From the NCBI GenBank assembly GCA_002482535.1, contig DLGE01000009.1, positions 1 through 64,000 of the forward strand: a stretch of DNA of 64,000 nt, given 5' to 3'. This document shows, in pieces, positions 43,994 to 52,872 of the stretch. A program made the position numbers and the translations under genes. Every line of letters starts with the position of its first letter. Positions within the stretch are counted from its first letter, which is position 1. The notes beneath the pieces were generated by a model, which was not told the DNA's origin, did no database searches, and worked only from the letters and a program-made list of their open reading frames with translations. Source of the stretch: Peptococcaceae bacterium UBA7702. GTDB lineage: Bacteria > Bacillota > Dehalobacteriia > UBA7702.

Positions 43994-44494
43994 ATGGCTG
44001 TTATCGTATTCGAATCCAATGCCGGACATACGGAAAACTACGGCAGAATGCTGGGGGAAATCTTGAACGTCCCCGTCTTTTCTCATAAGCATGCCAAAAA
44101 TGTTTTGGGCAAAGGGGAAGCGGTGTTTTTTATGGGCTGGCTTTGTGCCGACACCGTCAAGGGTTATAAAAAAGCCCAAAAGACCTTCGATCTTTGCGGC
44201 GTTTGCGCCGTGGGTATGACGTCTCCGGAGCTGGTCGACATCGACCAGCTGAAAAGAAAAAATGAAATCAATGGTAAACCGTTTTTTTATCTTCAGGGCG
44301 GCCTTGAACTGGATAAATTATCGGGCATCTATAAAAAGATGATGTCCGTCGCGACGTCTTCCCTGGAAAAGGGGGCAGCCAAAGGGACGCTTTCGCCAAA
44401 GGATGTCCAGATGGCTGCTTTGCTGAAAGCAGGGGGCTCCTGTGTGCAGAAAGAAAACTTGCAGTCCATTGTGGAATGGTGGAATCAAAGGTGA
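43994..44494 (+). CDS. Flavodoxin-like protein
   Basis: This 166-aa protein begins MAVIVFESNAGHTENYGRML, which resembles the FMN phosphate loop of flavodoxins (a short strand, then S/T-x-T-G-x-T). VFFMGWLCADTVKGYKKAQ would be the second FMN loop. The C-terminal third is not typical. It lies 17 nt after the cytidylyltransferase gene. An electron-transfer or protoporphyrinogen-oxidase-like role is possible but unproven. Confidence 0.6.
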   Translation: MAVIVFESNAGHTENYGRMLGEILNVPVFSHKHAKNVLGKGEAVFFMGWLCADTVKGYKKAQKTFDLCGVCAVGMTSPELVDIDQLKRKNEINGKPFFYLQGGLELDKLSGIYKKMMSVATSSLEKGAAKGTLSPKDVQMAALLKAGGSCVQKENLQSIVEWWNQR

Positions 44495-44506
44495 AGGGAT
44501 GCTTAT

Positions 44507-44582
44507 TACCCCGGATCATTTAGAGTCATCAGCCTGTGTCGAAAGCCTGGTATCTCCGAGTGATCCGGGGTATTATTTTGTC
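44507..44582 (+). terminator. Long-stem terminator before feoAB
   Basis: TACCCCGGATCA (44507-44518) pairs perfectly with TGATCCGGGGTA (44561-44572). The enclosed 42 nt contain a smaller fold. TTATTTTGTC follows. It separates the flavodoxin-like gene from the feo promoter. Confidence 0.75.
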
Positions 44583-44599
44583 GTAACACAGCGCATCTA

Positions 44600-44628
44600 T
44601 TGACATTATGAGGAAAACGCGCTACGAT
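44600..44628 (+). promoter_or_regulatory. feoAB promoter
   Basis: TTGACA (44600-44605) and TACGAT (44623-44628) are 17 bp apart, close to the ideal for the housekeeping sigma factor. The palindrome at 44637-44652 lies 8 bp after the -10 box, overlapping the expected transcription start, an ideal position for repression. Confidence 0.85.
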
Positions 44629-44636
44629 GAAACAGT

Positions 44637-44652
44637 GTTAGATGAAGCTAAC
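44637..44652. promoter_or_regulatory. GTTAG-N6-CTAAC operator, feo copy
   Basis: GTTAG-ATGAAG-CTAAC is the first of four such palindromes in the window. The others are at 54966, 55243 and 55279. Size and symmetry suit a dimeric metal-dependent repressor of the DtxR/MntR or Fur class; no such gene lies in the window. Confidence 0.75.
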
Positions 44653-44675
44653 CCGGAGAAATCAGGGAGGAATAT

Positions 44676-44912
44676 ATGACCTTAGACGAGATGCCTGTCG
44701 GCTCCTACGGTATCATACGGGAAGTACATTGCGAAAAAAGCTTTCGCCGCCGTTTGCTGGATATGGGGCTGACACCGAAAACAAAAATAATGGTACGCAA
44801 AGTTGCGCCGCTGGGTGATCCCATCGAAGTCTTTTTAAGAGGATATGAGTTGACACTGCGGAAAGAAGACGCCAGTTGTATCCTGGTGGAGGAATGCGAT
44901 GAAGTCCTTTGA
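44676..44912 (+). CDS. feoA: Ferrous iron transport protein A
   Basis: This 78-aa protein starts at ATG 44676 after GGGAGGAA. It has the small SH3-like FeoA fold: GSYGIIREVHCEKSFRRRLLDMGLTPKTKIMVRKVAPLGDPIEVFLRGYELTLRKEDA. FeoA assists the FeoB channel at the inner face of the membrane. It overlaps feoB by 14 nt. Confidence 0.93.
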   Translation: MTLDEMPVGSYGIIREVHCEKSFRRRLLDMGLTPKTKIMVRKVAPLGDPIEVFLRGYELTLRKEDASCILVEECDEVL

Positions 44913-46920
44913 AATTGCCCTGATCGGGAATCAGAATGCTGGAAAAACCACGCTGTTCAATGCTTTGACCGGCAGCAATCAGCATGTGGGCAATTTCCCC
45001 GGTGTGACGGTGGAAAAAAAAGAGGGGCGTTTGATCTCCCATCACGATATCACCGTGGTGGATCTGCCGGGGATCTATTCCCTGTCTCCTTATACCGCTG
45101 AAGAGATTGTTACCAGGGATTTTCTGCTGAAGGAAAAACCTAAGGGGATCATCAATATCATCGACGCCACCAATTTGGAACGGAACCTCTACCTGACCTT
45201 GCAACTGATTGAACTGAACCTGCCCACAGTATTGGCCCTCAATATGATGGATGAAGTCCGGGCCAACGGTCACTGCATCGATGTGGAAGGCTTGAGCCAC
45301 GCCTTGGGCATTCCCATCGTACCCATTGCCGCTTCAAAAAAAGAGGGGATCGAAGACCTCATCGCCGTGATGGAAACAACGGTGAAAAATAAGGCGCTGC
45401 CCCGAAAAATGGATTTTTGCCGAGGCGCTGTTCATAAAGCCATTCACAGCGTCGCCCATATCGTGGAGGAAAACGCCGTCGCCGCCGGGATTCCGGTGCG
45501 TTTTGCCGCCACCAAACTGGTGGAAGGGGACAAGCCCGCCACCGCCATACTTGCCATGGAAGAAGAGGATCTGGCAATCATCGAGTCCATTGTTGCCGAG
45601 ATGGAGCATACCCTCCATACGGACAGGGAGGCCGCTTTGGCCGACATGCGCTATGAGTTTATTGAGGGCCTCTGCAAGGTTTATGTGAAACAGGAGGGCA
45701 TCGCCAAGGGACACCAGCGCAGTATCCTAATGGACCGCTTCCTGACCCACCGTATTTTTGCCGTGCCCATCTTTCTCTGTATCATGGCGTTGATTTTTTG
45801 GCTCACCTTTTCCGCCATCGGTCCAATTTTTAACGATTTGATGCAGAATTTGGTCAATGTTGTTACGGCCAAGGCAGCCTATTTTCTGGAAGCAGCCCAC
45901 GTTAACCAGGTGTTAACCTCTATGATCATCGACGGCGCTTTTGCCGGTGTGGGGGCGATTTTGTCGTTTCTGCCCACCATCGTCATCTTGTTTTTCTTTT
46001 TGTCCCTGCTGGAAGACAGCGGCTATATGGCACGGGTGGCCTTTGTCTTCGACCGTCTCTTCCGCAAGGTAGGGCTTTCTGGAAAATCCTTTGTTCCCAT
46101 GCTCATCGGCTTTGGCTGTTCCGTCCCGGCCATCATGGCCACGCGAACCTTAGGTTCCAACCGGGAACGTAAAATGACCATTCTCCTAACGCCCTTTATG
46201 TCTTGCAGTGCCAAGCTGCCGATTTACGCCGTTTTTACCATGGCCTTTTTTCAGCGCCATCAGGGTCTCGTGATGATCGCCCTCTATATTCTTGGCATTG
46301 CCGTGGCCGTTTTGGCCGCCCTGCTTTTGAAAAAGACCAGGTTCAAAGGACGCTCCATGCCGTTTTTGTTGGAATTGCCGCCTTACCGGCTGCCGGATAT
46401 TAAAACCGTCATGCGGGATCTTTGGAGCAAAACCAAGGATTTTCTGACCCGCGCCTTTACCATTATCTTCTTGGCTTCCCTGGTGGTTTGGCTCTTGCAG
46501 AGCTTTGATTTCCGCTTCAATCTGGTGAACGACAGCTCCGAGAGTATTTTAGCCGTTTTCGGGAAGCTTTTGACGCCCCTCTTTTCGCCTTTGGGCTTTG
46601 GCGATTGGCGTTCGGCGACAGCCCTGGTTACCGGTTTGATTTCAAAAGAAACGGTGATCAGTACCTTTGCCATTCTGCTGGGAGCCAGTGATTCCGCTGG
46701 TGTGGCGTCTTCGCTGTCTACTTTGTTTACGCCCCTTTCCGCCTTTTCATTCCTCGTCTTTACTTTGCTTTATATGCCTTGCGTCGCCGCCTTTGCCGTG
46801 ACCAAACGGGAATTGGGAGGGATGGGTCAGGCCCTGTTGGCCTCGTTGTTTCAAACCTCCATCGCCTGGTTTGTGGCGCTCCTCTTTTATCAGATCGGCC
46901 GTTTGGTGATCGGTCTGTAA
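44899..46920 (+). CDS. feoB: Ferrous iron transporter B
   Basis: This 673-aa protein has an N-terminal GTPase domain (G1 GNQNAGKTT, the NFPGVTVEKKEG segment, DLPGIYSL, NMMD) followed by about eight or more membrane segments with two Gate motifs (GFGCSVPAIMATR and GLISKETVI). It imports Fe2+. With feoA it is probably repressed when metal is plentiful through the palindrome upstream. The gene looks intact and of normal length. Confidence 0.96.
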   Translation: MKSFEIALIGNQNAGKTTLFNALTGSNQHVGNFPGVTVEKKEGRLISHHDITVVDLPGIYSLSPYTAEEIVTRDFLLKEKPKGIINIIDATNLERNLYLTLQLIELNLPTVLALNMMDEVRANGHCIDVEGLSHALGIPIVPIAASKKEGIEDLIAVMETTVKNKALPRKMDFCRGAVHKAIHSVAHIVEENAVAAGIPVRFAATKLVEGDKPATAILAMEEEDLAIIESIVAEMEHTLHTDREAALADMRYEFIEGLCKVYVKQEGIAKGHQRSILMDRFLTHRIFAVPIFLCIMALIFWLTFSAIGPIFNDLMQNLVNVVTAKAAYFLEAAHVNQVLTSMIIDGAFAGVGAILSFLPTIVILFFFLSLLEDSGYMARVAFVFDRLFRKVGLSGKSFVPMLIGFGCSVPAIMATRTLGSNRERKMTILLTPFMSCSAKLPIYAVFTMAFFQRHQGLVMIALYILGIAVAVLAALLLKKTRFKGRSMPFLLELPPYRLPDIKTVMRDLWSKTKDFLTRAFTIIFLASLVVWLLQSFDFRFNLVNDSSESILAVFGKLLTPLFSPLGFGDWRSATALVTGLISKETVISTFAILLGASDSAGVASSLSTLFTPLSAFSFLVFTLLYMPCVAAFAVTKRELGGMGQALLASLFQTSIAWFVALLFYQIGRLVIGL

Positions 46921-46950
46921 CCATTCGCAAACCGATTCAATTGATAAATA

Positions 46951-46990
46951 AAAGCCGCCTTTGGAGAAAACTCCAAAGGCGGCTTTTCAT
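46951..46990. terminator. Bidirectional terminator between feoB and the kinase gene
   Basis: A perfect 16-bp stem (46951-46966 with 46971-46986) has an AAAA loop. T residues flank both sides on their respective strands, so it can end feoB transcripts and those of the converging kinase gene. Confidence 0.9.
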
Positions 46991-47043
46991 AGACAAAAAA
47001 ACTTTTCTTTGCGAATCGGAAGCAGTAAAGGGGAGCATGCCGC

Positions 47044-47889
47044 CTATTTCAGTAAATCAATGTAATAGGGCAGCTCCTTTTCGAAGCAGACGCCGTAGCG
47101 CACTTCGGTGCCGGCCTTGGCGGTTCGGCGGATGCAGGCCACGGTATAATCCACGGCAATGGCGGTGGCCTCCCGCAGGGTCTTATCGTTGCTGAGGGCG
47201 CCGACCAGCGCGGAACCGAAAACATCGCCGGTGCCGTGAAAATAGCCGGGGATTCTTTCGTTCATCAAATAATGGATTTCGCCTTTGGCCTTGTCCGAGG
47301 CGGCGGCGCCGAGCTTTGTCTCGTCAAAAGAGATCCCGCTTAAAACGACCTTTTCCGCACCGAGGCCGTGAAGGGCGTTGAGGATAGAAAGAATGTAATC
47401 CTCGGAATAGTTTTTTTCTTCATAGGGGAGGCCCGTCATGAAAGCCGCTTCAGTGAGGTTGGGCATGATCAGGTCGGCTTTGGCGCAAAGCTTGGCCATA
47501 CCCCGGGCGAAAGCTTCGTCGAAGAGTTCGTAAAGGGAGCCGTTGTCGCCCATGACCGGATCGACGCAGACCAAGGTATCTTTTCCGCGGAAACCGTCAA
47601 ATAAGCCTTTCATCAGTTCCAGTTGTTCAAAGGAGCCGAGATAGCCGGTATATATGAAATCCACTTTTAAGTTTAAAGCTTCCCAATGGCGGGTGATGGG
47701 GGCGATTTCAGCGGTAAGGTCTCTGAAGGTAAAGCCGGTGAAGCCGCCGGTATGGGTGGAAAGGACGGAGGTCGGCAGAATGGAGCATTCTGCCCCGGCG
47801 GCGGAGATGATCGGCAACGCTACGGTGAGAGAACATCTGCCGACACAGGAAATGTCGTGTACTGCCAGAACCCTTTTCTGTTGTTCCAT
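47044..47889 (-). CDS. pdxY: Pyridoxal/pyridoxamine kinase
   Basis: This 281-aa enzyme phosphorylates B6 vitamers. Family segments are VLAVHDISCVGRCSLTVALPIISAAG, CVDPVMGDNG, LIMPNLTEAAFMTG and the catalytic anion-hole region GTGDVFGSALVGAL with Asp. It belongs to the ribokinase superfamily. The gene points toward feoB and is separated by a shared terminator. Confidence 0.88.
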   Translation of the reverse strand: MEQQKRVLAVHDISCVGRCSLTVALPIISAAGAECSILPTSVLSTHTGGFTGFTFRDLTAEIAPITRHWEALNLKVDFIYTGYLGSFEQLELMKGLFDGFRGKDTLVCVDPVMGDNGSLYELFDEAFARGMAKLCAKADLIMPNLTEAAFMTGLPYEEKNYSEDYILSILNALHGLGAEKVVLSGISFDETKLGAAASDKAKGEIHYLMNERIPGYFHGTGDVFGSALVGALSNDKTLREATAIAVDYTVACIRRTAKAGTEVRYGVCFEKELPYYIDLLK

Positions 47890-47977
47890 GTGGTTTCTCC
47901 TTGTACGTATTTATATGGTAGTATATGACTTTTTTTTCATTTAATCAAGATATATTTTACGTTTTGGTATATAAATC

Positions 47978-48006
47978 TTTACACGATGAAAGCATAAAGG
48001 TATACT
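47978..48006 (+). promoter_or_regulatory. mrp promoter
   Basis: TTTACA (47978-47983) and TATACT (48001-48006) are 17 bp apart. The start codon is at 48039. This shows that the in-frame extension upstream to 47925 is not translated. Confidence 0.75.
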
Positions 48007-48038
48007 ATAATATAATGTTAGAAAGAGAGGAACGCAAT

Positions 48039-48893
48039 ATGACTGAACAAACAAAACAAACAAAAAAGAGCGATTGCACACCAAAAAAATGCGAATCTTG
48101 CAAAGAAAGCTGCGAAGGGCGTATGAAACCGGCAAAAGAAGCGGCGAATTCATATAGCGACGTAAAAAAAGTGATCGGCGTGATCAGCGGCAAAGGCGGC
48201 GTGGGGAAATCAATGGTCACCTCCATGCTGGCGCAGGATATGAGCGACCGCGGTTACCGTACCGCGATTCTTGACGCCGACCTTACCGGCCCCTCCATTC
48301 CCCAGGGTTTCGGCATCCATCAACGGGCCGAATCTTCCGAAGCGGGATTGCTCCCCGCCTTGTCCAAAGACGGTATTAAGATCATGTCCATCAATTTGCT
48401 GCTGGAAAACGAAAAAGAACCCGTGGTTTGGCGCGGTCCGATGATCGCCGGCGCCGTCAAACAATTTTGGACCGATGTGGTTTGGGGTGATATTGATTTT
48501 ATGTTCGTTGATATGCCTCCAGGCACCGGCGACGTACCCCTGACGGTTTTTCAGTCCCTGCCCGTGGACGGTCTCATCATCGTCACTTCACCCCAGGAAT
48601 TGGTGCAGATGATCGTGGGAAAAGCGGTCCATATGGCGAAACATATGGAAGTTCCCGTCATCGGCATTGTGGAAAATATGTCCTACATTCAGTGTCCTGA
48701 CTGCGCCAAGAAGATCCACATGTTCGGCGAGAGCCACGTGGAGGAAACCGCCGCGGAATACGGCTTAAAGGTCTTGGGCAAATTGCCCCTTGATCCCAGA
48801 GTGTCCGCTGCCTACGACGCCGGGGAAGTGCAAATTTTCGCGGATCACTGGGATAAAGCCATCGGTGACGCCGTGGAAGCCCTCAGCCGCTAA
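48039..48893 (+). CDS. mrp: Mrp/ApbC-type Fe-S carrier ATPase
   Basis: I take ATG 48039 after GAGAGGAA (284 aa). The P-loop is VISGKGGVGKS. QCPDC near residue 215 is the Cys pair that holds a bridging cluster in Mrp dimers. The N-terminal 30 residues carry four further cysteines (CTPKKCESCKESC), a typical extension in anaerobes. The protein delivers iron-sulfur clusters to apoproteins. Confidence 0.9.
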   Translation: MTEQTKQTKKSDCTPKKCESCKESCEGRMKPAKEAANSYSDVKKVIGVISGKGGVGKSMVTSMLAQDMSDRGYRTAILDADLTGPSIPQGFGIHQRAESSEAGLLPALSKDGIKIMSINLLLENEKEPVVWRGPMIAGAVKQFWTDVVWGDIDFMFVDMPPGTGDVPLTVFQSLPVDGLIIVTSPQELVQMIVGKAVHMAKHMEVPVIGIVENMSYIQCPDCAKKIHMFGESHVEETAAEYGLKVLGKLPLDPRVSAAYDAGEVQIFADHWDKAIGDAVEALSR

Positions 48894-48926
48894 AGAGCCG
48901 GGAACAGGAATGGGGGAGGGAAAACT

Positions 48927-49460
48927 ATGACAAGAGAATTGCGCCGTCGCAAACAGGCTTTGGAAAAAACGGAAATTGTTGCTGTTTTGCTCCGGAATAC
49001 CAGCGGTGTGCTGGCCCTGACCGGTACCGACGGCTACCCTTACGCGGTGCCGTTAAGCTATGTTTATACTGCGGGGAAGCTTTATTTTCACTGTGCCAAG
49101 GAAGGCTATAAAATCGATGCCCTTCGCCACGGGTCAAAGGCTTCTTTCTGCGTGATCGACAGAGATGAAATTGTCCGGGAAGATTTTTCCACCAACTACA
49201 TCAGCGTGATCGCTTTCGGCAATGCGTATCTTGTGACCGACGATGAAGAGAAAAGGCTTTCCATCGGCCTGCTCGCCGCAAAATACGGTACCGGAGACAG
49301 GACAGCTGATGAAAAGGAAATCGAAAAATCCTGGAGCCGACTTACGATGATTTGCCTTGACATCGAAGAGATCACCGGCAAAGCGGCGACGGCGGTGATC
49401 AAAAATAGGGAAGCCTATTTCCCCCAGGCCGGAAAGGCCTGCTCTTCCTGTCAGAACTGA
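48927..49460 (+). CDS. NimA-like flavin-binding protein
   Basis: This 177-aa protein has the split-barrel fold of pyridoxamine-phosphate-oxidase-like proteins: GVLALTGTDGYPYAVPLSYVYTAGKLYFHCAKEGYKIDAL is characteristic of the NimA (5-nitroimidazole reductase) group. CVIDRDEIV and YISVIAFGNA follow. Members bind FMN or haem. It lies 33 nt after mrp and may be cotranscribed. Confidence 0.8.
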   Translation: MTRELRRRKQALEKTEIVAVLLRNTSGVLALTGTDGYPYAVPLSYVYTAGKLYFHCAKEGYKIDALRHGSKASFCVIDRDEIVREDFSTNYISVIAFGNAYLVTDDEEKRLSIGLLAAKYGTGDRTADEKEIEKSWSRLTMICLDIEEITGKAATAVIKNREAYFPQAGKACSSCQN

Positions 49461-49490
49461 AACGGTCTTAGCCCCTTCGCTTTAGGGACT

Positions 49491-49533
49491 TTCTTTGACC
49501 TTGGTGCGTATAATAGGATAGAAGGTCAAAGAA
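49491..49533. promoter_or_regulatory. Inverted repeat around a -10 box
   Basis: TTCTTTGACCTT (49491-49502) and AAGGTCAAAGAA (49522-49533) are perfectly complementary and flank TATAAT at 49509-49514. Such a layout fits an operator controlling the peptidase gene at 49547. No terminator-like T-run follows. Confidence 0.5.
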
Positions 49534-49546
49534 AAGAGATTGTTGT

Positions 49547-50323
49547 ATGATTCCAGGTTTGCGAACATTGAAAAATCTCCTCGAAACGGCCTTGGCACCG
49601 GTGGGGAGCACTATGTATATCTATGGCGGCGGCTGGAATGAAGCCGATGACGGCGCCGGCGAAGACGCCGTCAGCATCGGCGTGGCGCCGCAATGGCGCG
49701 ACTTCTTTTCGCTCCAGAAGGCGAACTACGACTTTCATCACCATCACGATAGAAGGGACGGCCTTGATTGTTCCGGCTATGTAGGCTGGGTGCTGTATAA
49801 CGTCTTTCGCAAGGAAAGCGGCGGTGAAGGCTACGTGCTCCCCTCGGCGGAAATGGCGAAGACCTTTGCCGCTTACGGCTGGGGGACGTACCTCCCGGCA
49901 AAGGAAGTCGGAGATTACTGCCCCGGCGACCTCATGAGCAGCAAAGAACGTCACGTTTATATCGTTCTCGGTGCCTGTGCCGACGGCAGTGTCCTGCTGC
50001 TCCATGCCAGTCCCCCAGGGGTGATGCTCAGCGGCACCGTGACGCCGGCCGGGGAAACGGAAAGCAATGCCGTTTCGCTGGCGGAATACTATCTCAAAAC
50101 ATATTATCCCGCCTGGTATGAAAAATTCCCCGCCTGCGGCAGGGGTCTTTCCTATCTTACTGAATATGACCAGCTGCGTTGGGATCTCGGCGGTGTTTTA
50201 AAGGATCCCGAAGGTTACCGTTTTTTGCCGCCGCCACTGCTTTTGGCGGATCTCTTCAAAAATAAAAAGTATAGTTTAGTGGAACCGGATATTGTTCATG
50301 ACAAACGCCCGTATCTTTGGTGA
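49547..50323 (+). CDS. NlpC/P60-like cysteine peptidase
   Basis: This 258-aa protein has the catalytic LDCSGYVGWVL (Cys) and a downstream KERHVYIVLG (probable His), as in NlpC/P60 enzymes that cut peptidoglycan stem peptides. A HHHHDRRDG stretch immediately before the catalytic Cys is unusual. No signal peptide is visible, so export or an intracellular role is unclear. The stop codon lies inside the following terminator stem. Confidence 0.75.
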   Translation: MIPGLRTLKNLLETALAPVGSTMYIYGGGWNEADDGAGEDAVSIGVAPQWRDFFSLQKANYDFHHHHDRRDGLDCSGYVGWVLYNVFRKESGGEGYVLPSAEMAKTFAAYGWGTYLPAKEVGDYCPGDLMSSKERHVYIVLGACADGSVLLLHASPPGVMLSGTVTPAGETESNAVSLAEYYLKTYYPAWYEKFPACGRGLSYLTEYDQLRWDLGGVLKDPEGYRFLPPPLLLADLFKNKKYSLVEPDIVHDKRPYLW

Positions 50324-50338
50324 TACGGGCGTTTTTTA
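50304..50338 (+). terminator. Terminator overlapping the peptidase stop
   Basis: AACGCCCGTATC (50304-50315) pairs with GATACGGGCGTT (50322-50333), followed by a T-run. The remaining stretch to 50645 shows no gene; it has several ATGGAAT repeats (50382-50430) of no obvious meaning. Confidence 0.9.
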
Positions 50339-50645
50339 TAAAGATCACGTACCGAAAGCAGGGAAGGTAGCATTTAGGAGAATGGAATCCATGGGACAAA
50401 GTAGGGTAATGGAATGAATGGAATCGCCATGATTGGCGGGTTTCAATCCCTGTGGAATTTGGTCTTTTGAGGGCCTCCCGCCTTTTTCCGGCAGGGTGTT
50501 TTTGTGTGATTGATTTTCCCTTTTTAAGTACGATAATCTACTTTATGGAGCGCCGTTGGTCAACGCTGCGCATCGTGAATCGGCCTTACGGAGCATTGGC
50601 TTTGGCTGGTCAATTCATTGTTTCATATGAATGTCAAATACCTTT

Positions 50646-52142
50646 TTAACCGGCGGGCTTTTCTGTGATTTGACAGTGGAAGAGCTCGCTCAGACGTTGG
50701 CAGCCGACTTTGTCAAGGGAGTAGAATGCGTGGGCTTTCCCGTTTTTTATTTGCAGTACATGGGTACAGCAGCGAAGAATCAGTTCCGGATCGTGGGTGA
50801 TCACCAGCGACGTCTTTTTCCCGTTCAGCGAAAGGAGCAGTTTTGCGGTTTCCCGCATGTGATCGTAATCAAGGCCACTGGTGGGTTCGTCAAAAAGAAG
50901 AATATCTTTATCGGCAAGAATCGCCGCGGCAATGGCTACCCTTTGTTTTTGACCTCCTGATAAGGAAACGGGGTGGCAGTCACTGTATTCCGTCAGATTT
51001 AGCTGTGAAAGAATTTGCCCAACCTCATCTTCATTTTCCTTGTTCATGCCGAGGCGTACTTCCTCAATAACGGATTCACAGAAGAGCTGGTGGTTCACGT
51101 CTTGCATGACCATATAGCATTTTTTTAACATGGCCCGGCGGTGATGGGCAACGCCGTCTATGGTGACGCTGCCTCGAAATTTCTTTTGGAGACCGCAAAG
51201 ACACTTGGCAAATGTGGATTTTCCCGCGCCGTTTGGGCCAATCAAGGCAATCATACTGTTTTTCGGCAGGGACATGTCGTCGATTTGCAGCGCCGGCGTT
51301 TTTTTGTCATAGCTGAAACGGAAATCGTGGAGTTGCAGTGTATCACCGCCGGGGCGTAACAGAGCTTTGCTTTTTAGGCCTTCCAGAGAGTGGCAACGCA
51401 GACCGAATTCTTTTCGTTTTTCCCCGGGCAAAGCGGTAAAATCGTTCATGCTCATATCAAAACCGATCATACCCCGTTCCAAATAGATCACTCTGTCACA
51501 AATATCGGTGAGCCAGTGGAGCCTATGTTCGGCGATGACAACGGTTTTACCTTGCGATTTCCATAAAAGGATGGTACGGCGGAGCTGTTTTATGGCTTCG
51601 GGATCAAGATTAGAGGTCGGTTCATCCAGCACAAAAACTTCGGGGTGCATGGCGGCTACCGAGGCGCAGGCGACTTTTTGTTTTTCTCCGCCGGAAAGAT
51701 TGAATATGCTGCGCCCAAGCAAGTGTTCTATTTCCATTTCTGCGGCCGCTTCACGGATCCTTGCTTTGATGACGCTTTCGGGCAACCCCTGATTTTCACA
51801 GGCAAAGGCCAGCTCGCTTGTGGTATCCACGCAGAAAAACTGGCTACGCGGGTTTTGGAATACGCTTCCCACAACAGCAGCGGTTTCATAGAGCTTTGCC
51901 TTTGCCGTGTTGAGGCCTGCGACAGTAATCTCACCGCTTAAATCTCCTTCATAATAGTGGGGAATCAAGCCATTGATCAATCGTGTGAGCGTGGTTTTGC
52001 CGCAGCCGGATTTGCCGCAAAGCAGAACGGTTTCCCCGGGGGAGATCTTCAGGGAGACATTGTTTAAAGCGCCCTTTTCCCCATTGCCATATTTGAAACA
52101 AACGTCTTTCATTACAATCAATTCAGCTACCTCACAGGACAT
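50646..52142 (-). CDS. ECF transporter ATPase with two fused ABC domains
   Basis: This 498-aa protein has two complete ABC domains: Walker A GKSGCGKTT then GPNGAGKST, signatures LSGGEKQKV and LSGGQKQRV, and Walker B motifs FVLDEPTSNLDP and LLFDEPTSGLDY. Together they equal the EcfA-EcfA' pair. It powers uptake with the EcfT and S components encoded just upstream. Its start overlaps ecfT by 11 nt. Confidence 0.9.
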   Translation of the reverse strand: MSCEVAELIVMKDVCFKYGNGEKGALNNVSLKISPGETVLLCGKSGCGKTTLTRLINGLIPHYYEGDLSGEITVAGLNTAKAKLYETAAVVGSVFQNPRSQFFCVDTTSELAFACENQGLPESVIKARIREAAAEMEIEHLLGRSIFNLSGGEKQKVACASVAAMHPEVFVLDEPTSNLDPEAIKQLRRTILLWKSQGKTVVIAEHRLHWLTDICDRVIYLERGMIGFDMSMNDFTALPGEKRKEFGLRCHSLEGLKSKALLRPGGDTLQLHDFRFSYDKKTPALQIDDMSLPKNSMIALIGPNGAGKSTFAKCLCGLQKKFRGSVTIDGVAHHRRAMLKKCYMVMQDVNHQLFCESVIEEVRLGMNKENEDEVGQILSQLNLTEYSDCHPVSLSGGQKQRVAIAAAILADKDILLFDEPTSGLDYDHMRETAKLLLSLNGKKTSLVITHDPELILRCCTHVLQIKNGKAHAFYSLDKVGCQRLSELFHCQITEKPAG

Positions 52143-52872
52143 GTAACCGGGTTAAAAACAAAAGGACAAAAGACACGGCGCATAAAAGAATCATCAAAAA
52201 GTCCTGTATGCCAAAGCCGATTTCGCAGACATTGGTGCGCCGCACATTGCCGCCGAGGCCCCTGGTCAGCGCCGCGGCAGAGAGTTCCTCCCCAATCTTA
52301 ACGGAACATGTCAGCAGTGGTACGAGGCGGTATTCCACAAACTTGCCGGGATGATTGCCGCCAAGGACAATGCCGCGCATTTTCATCGCCGCGTTGATGG
52401 AATTGAATTCATCGGCAACAGTGGGGAAAAAGCGGAACATCACCGAGGCCGGAATGATCAGCTTTTCACTGACGTGCATCCGTAACATGGCGGCGGTAAA
52501 TTCGCTGACTGTGGTTGTGGAGACCACAAAGAAACCCATCATGATGCTGGGCATAAAACGCGTGATGATGCCGGCTGTACCGAGAAGCAGGAAATTCAAA
52601 ATTCCCGTAGTGCTTGGGGCGAAAAGGGAAAAAGACAGATACATCCCGGCATATAGGAAAAAATAGAGTGCCGCGGCTCTGTATTTTTTTACTGATAGCA
52701 ATAACACCAACGGAATCAGGGCCAAGCAGGGTGTGATAAACGCTGTGACCGCGCCGCCCGCTCCCCCCAGAACAAAGGTGGCCATGGTAATCAACAGCAG
52801 TAATTTCGTTCTGGGGTCAAGGGCCAGACCGCGGTCTTCAACGTCTGCTTGCAACAGATTACCCAACATCAT
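52132..52872 (-). CDS. ECF transporter T component
   Basis: I place the start at ATG 52872, overlapping the previous stop as ATGA (246 aa); the open frame extends further without support. It has five to six membrane segments, and the cytoplasmic AALTRGLGG motif that couples EcfT to the ATPases. A second Arg motif is MKMRG. It links the S component to the double ATPase. Confidence 0.88.
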   Translation of the reverse strand: MMLGNLLQADVEDRGLALDPRTKLLLLITMATFVLGGAGGAVTAFITPCLALIPLVLLLSVKKYRAAALYFFLYAGMYLSFSLFAPSTTGILNFLLLGTAGIITRFMPSIMMGFFVVSTTTVSEFTAAMLRMHVSEKLIIPASVMFRFFPTVADEFNSINAAMKMRGIVLGGNHPGKFVEYRLVPLLTCSVKIGEELSAAALTRGLGGNVRRTNVCEIGFGIQDFLMILLCAVSFVLLFLTRLHVL

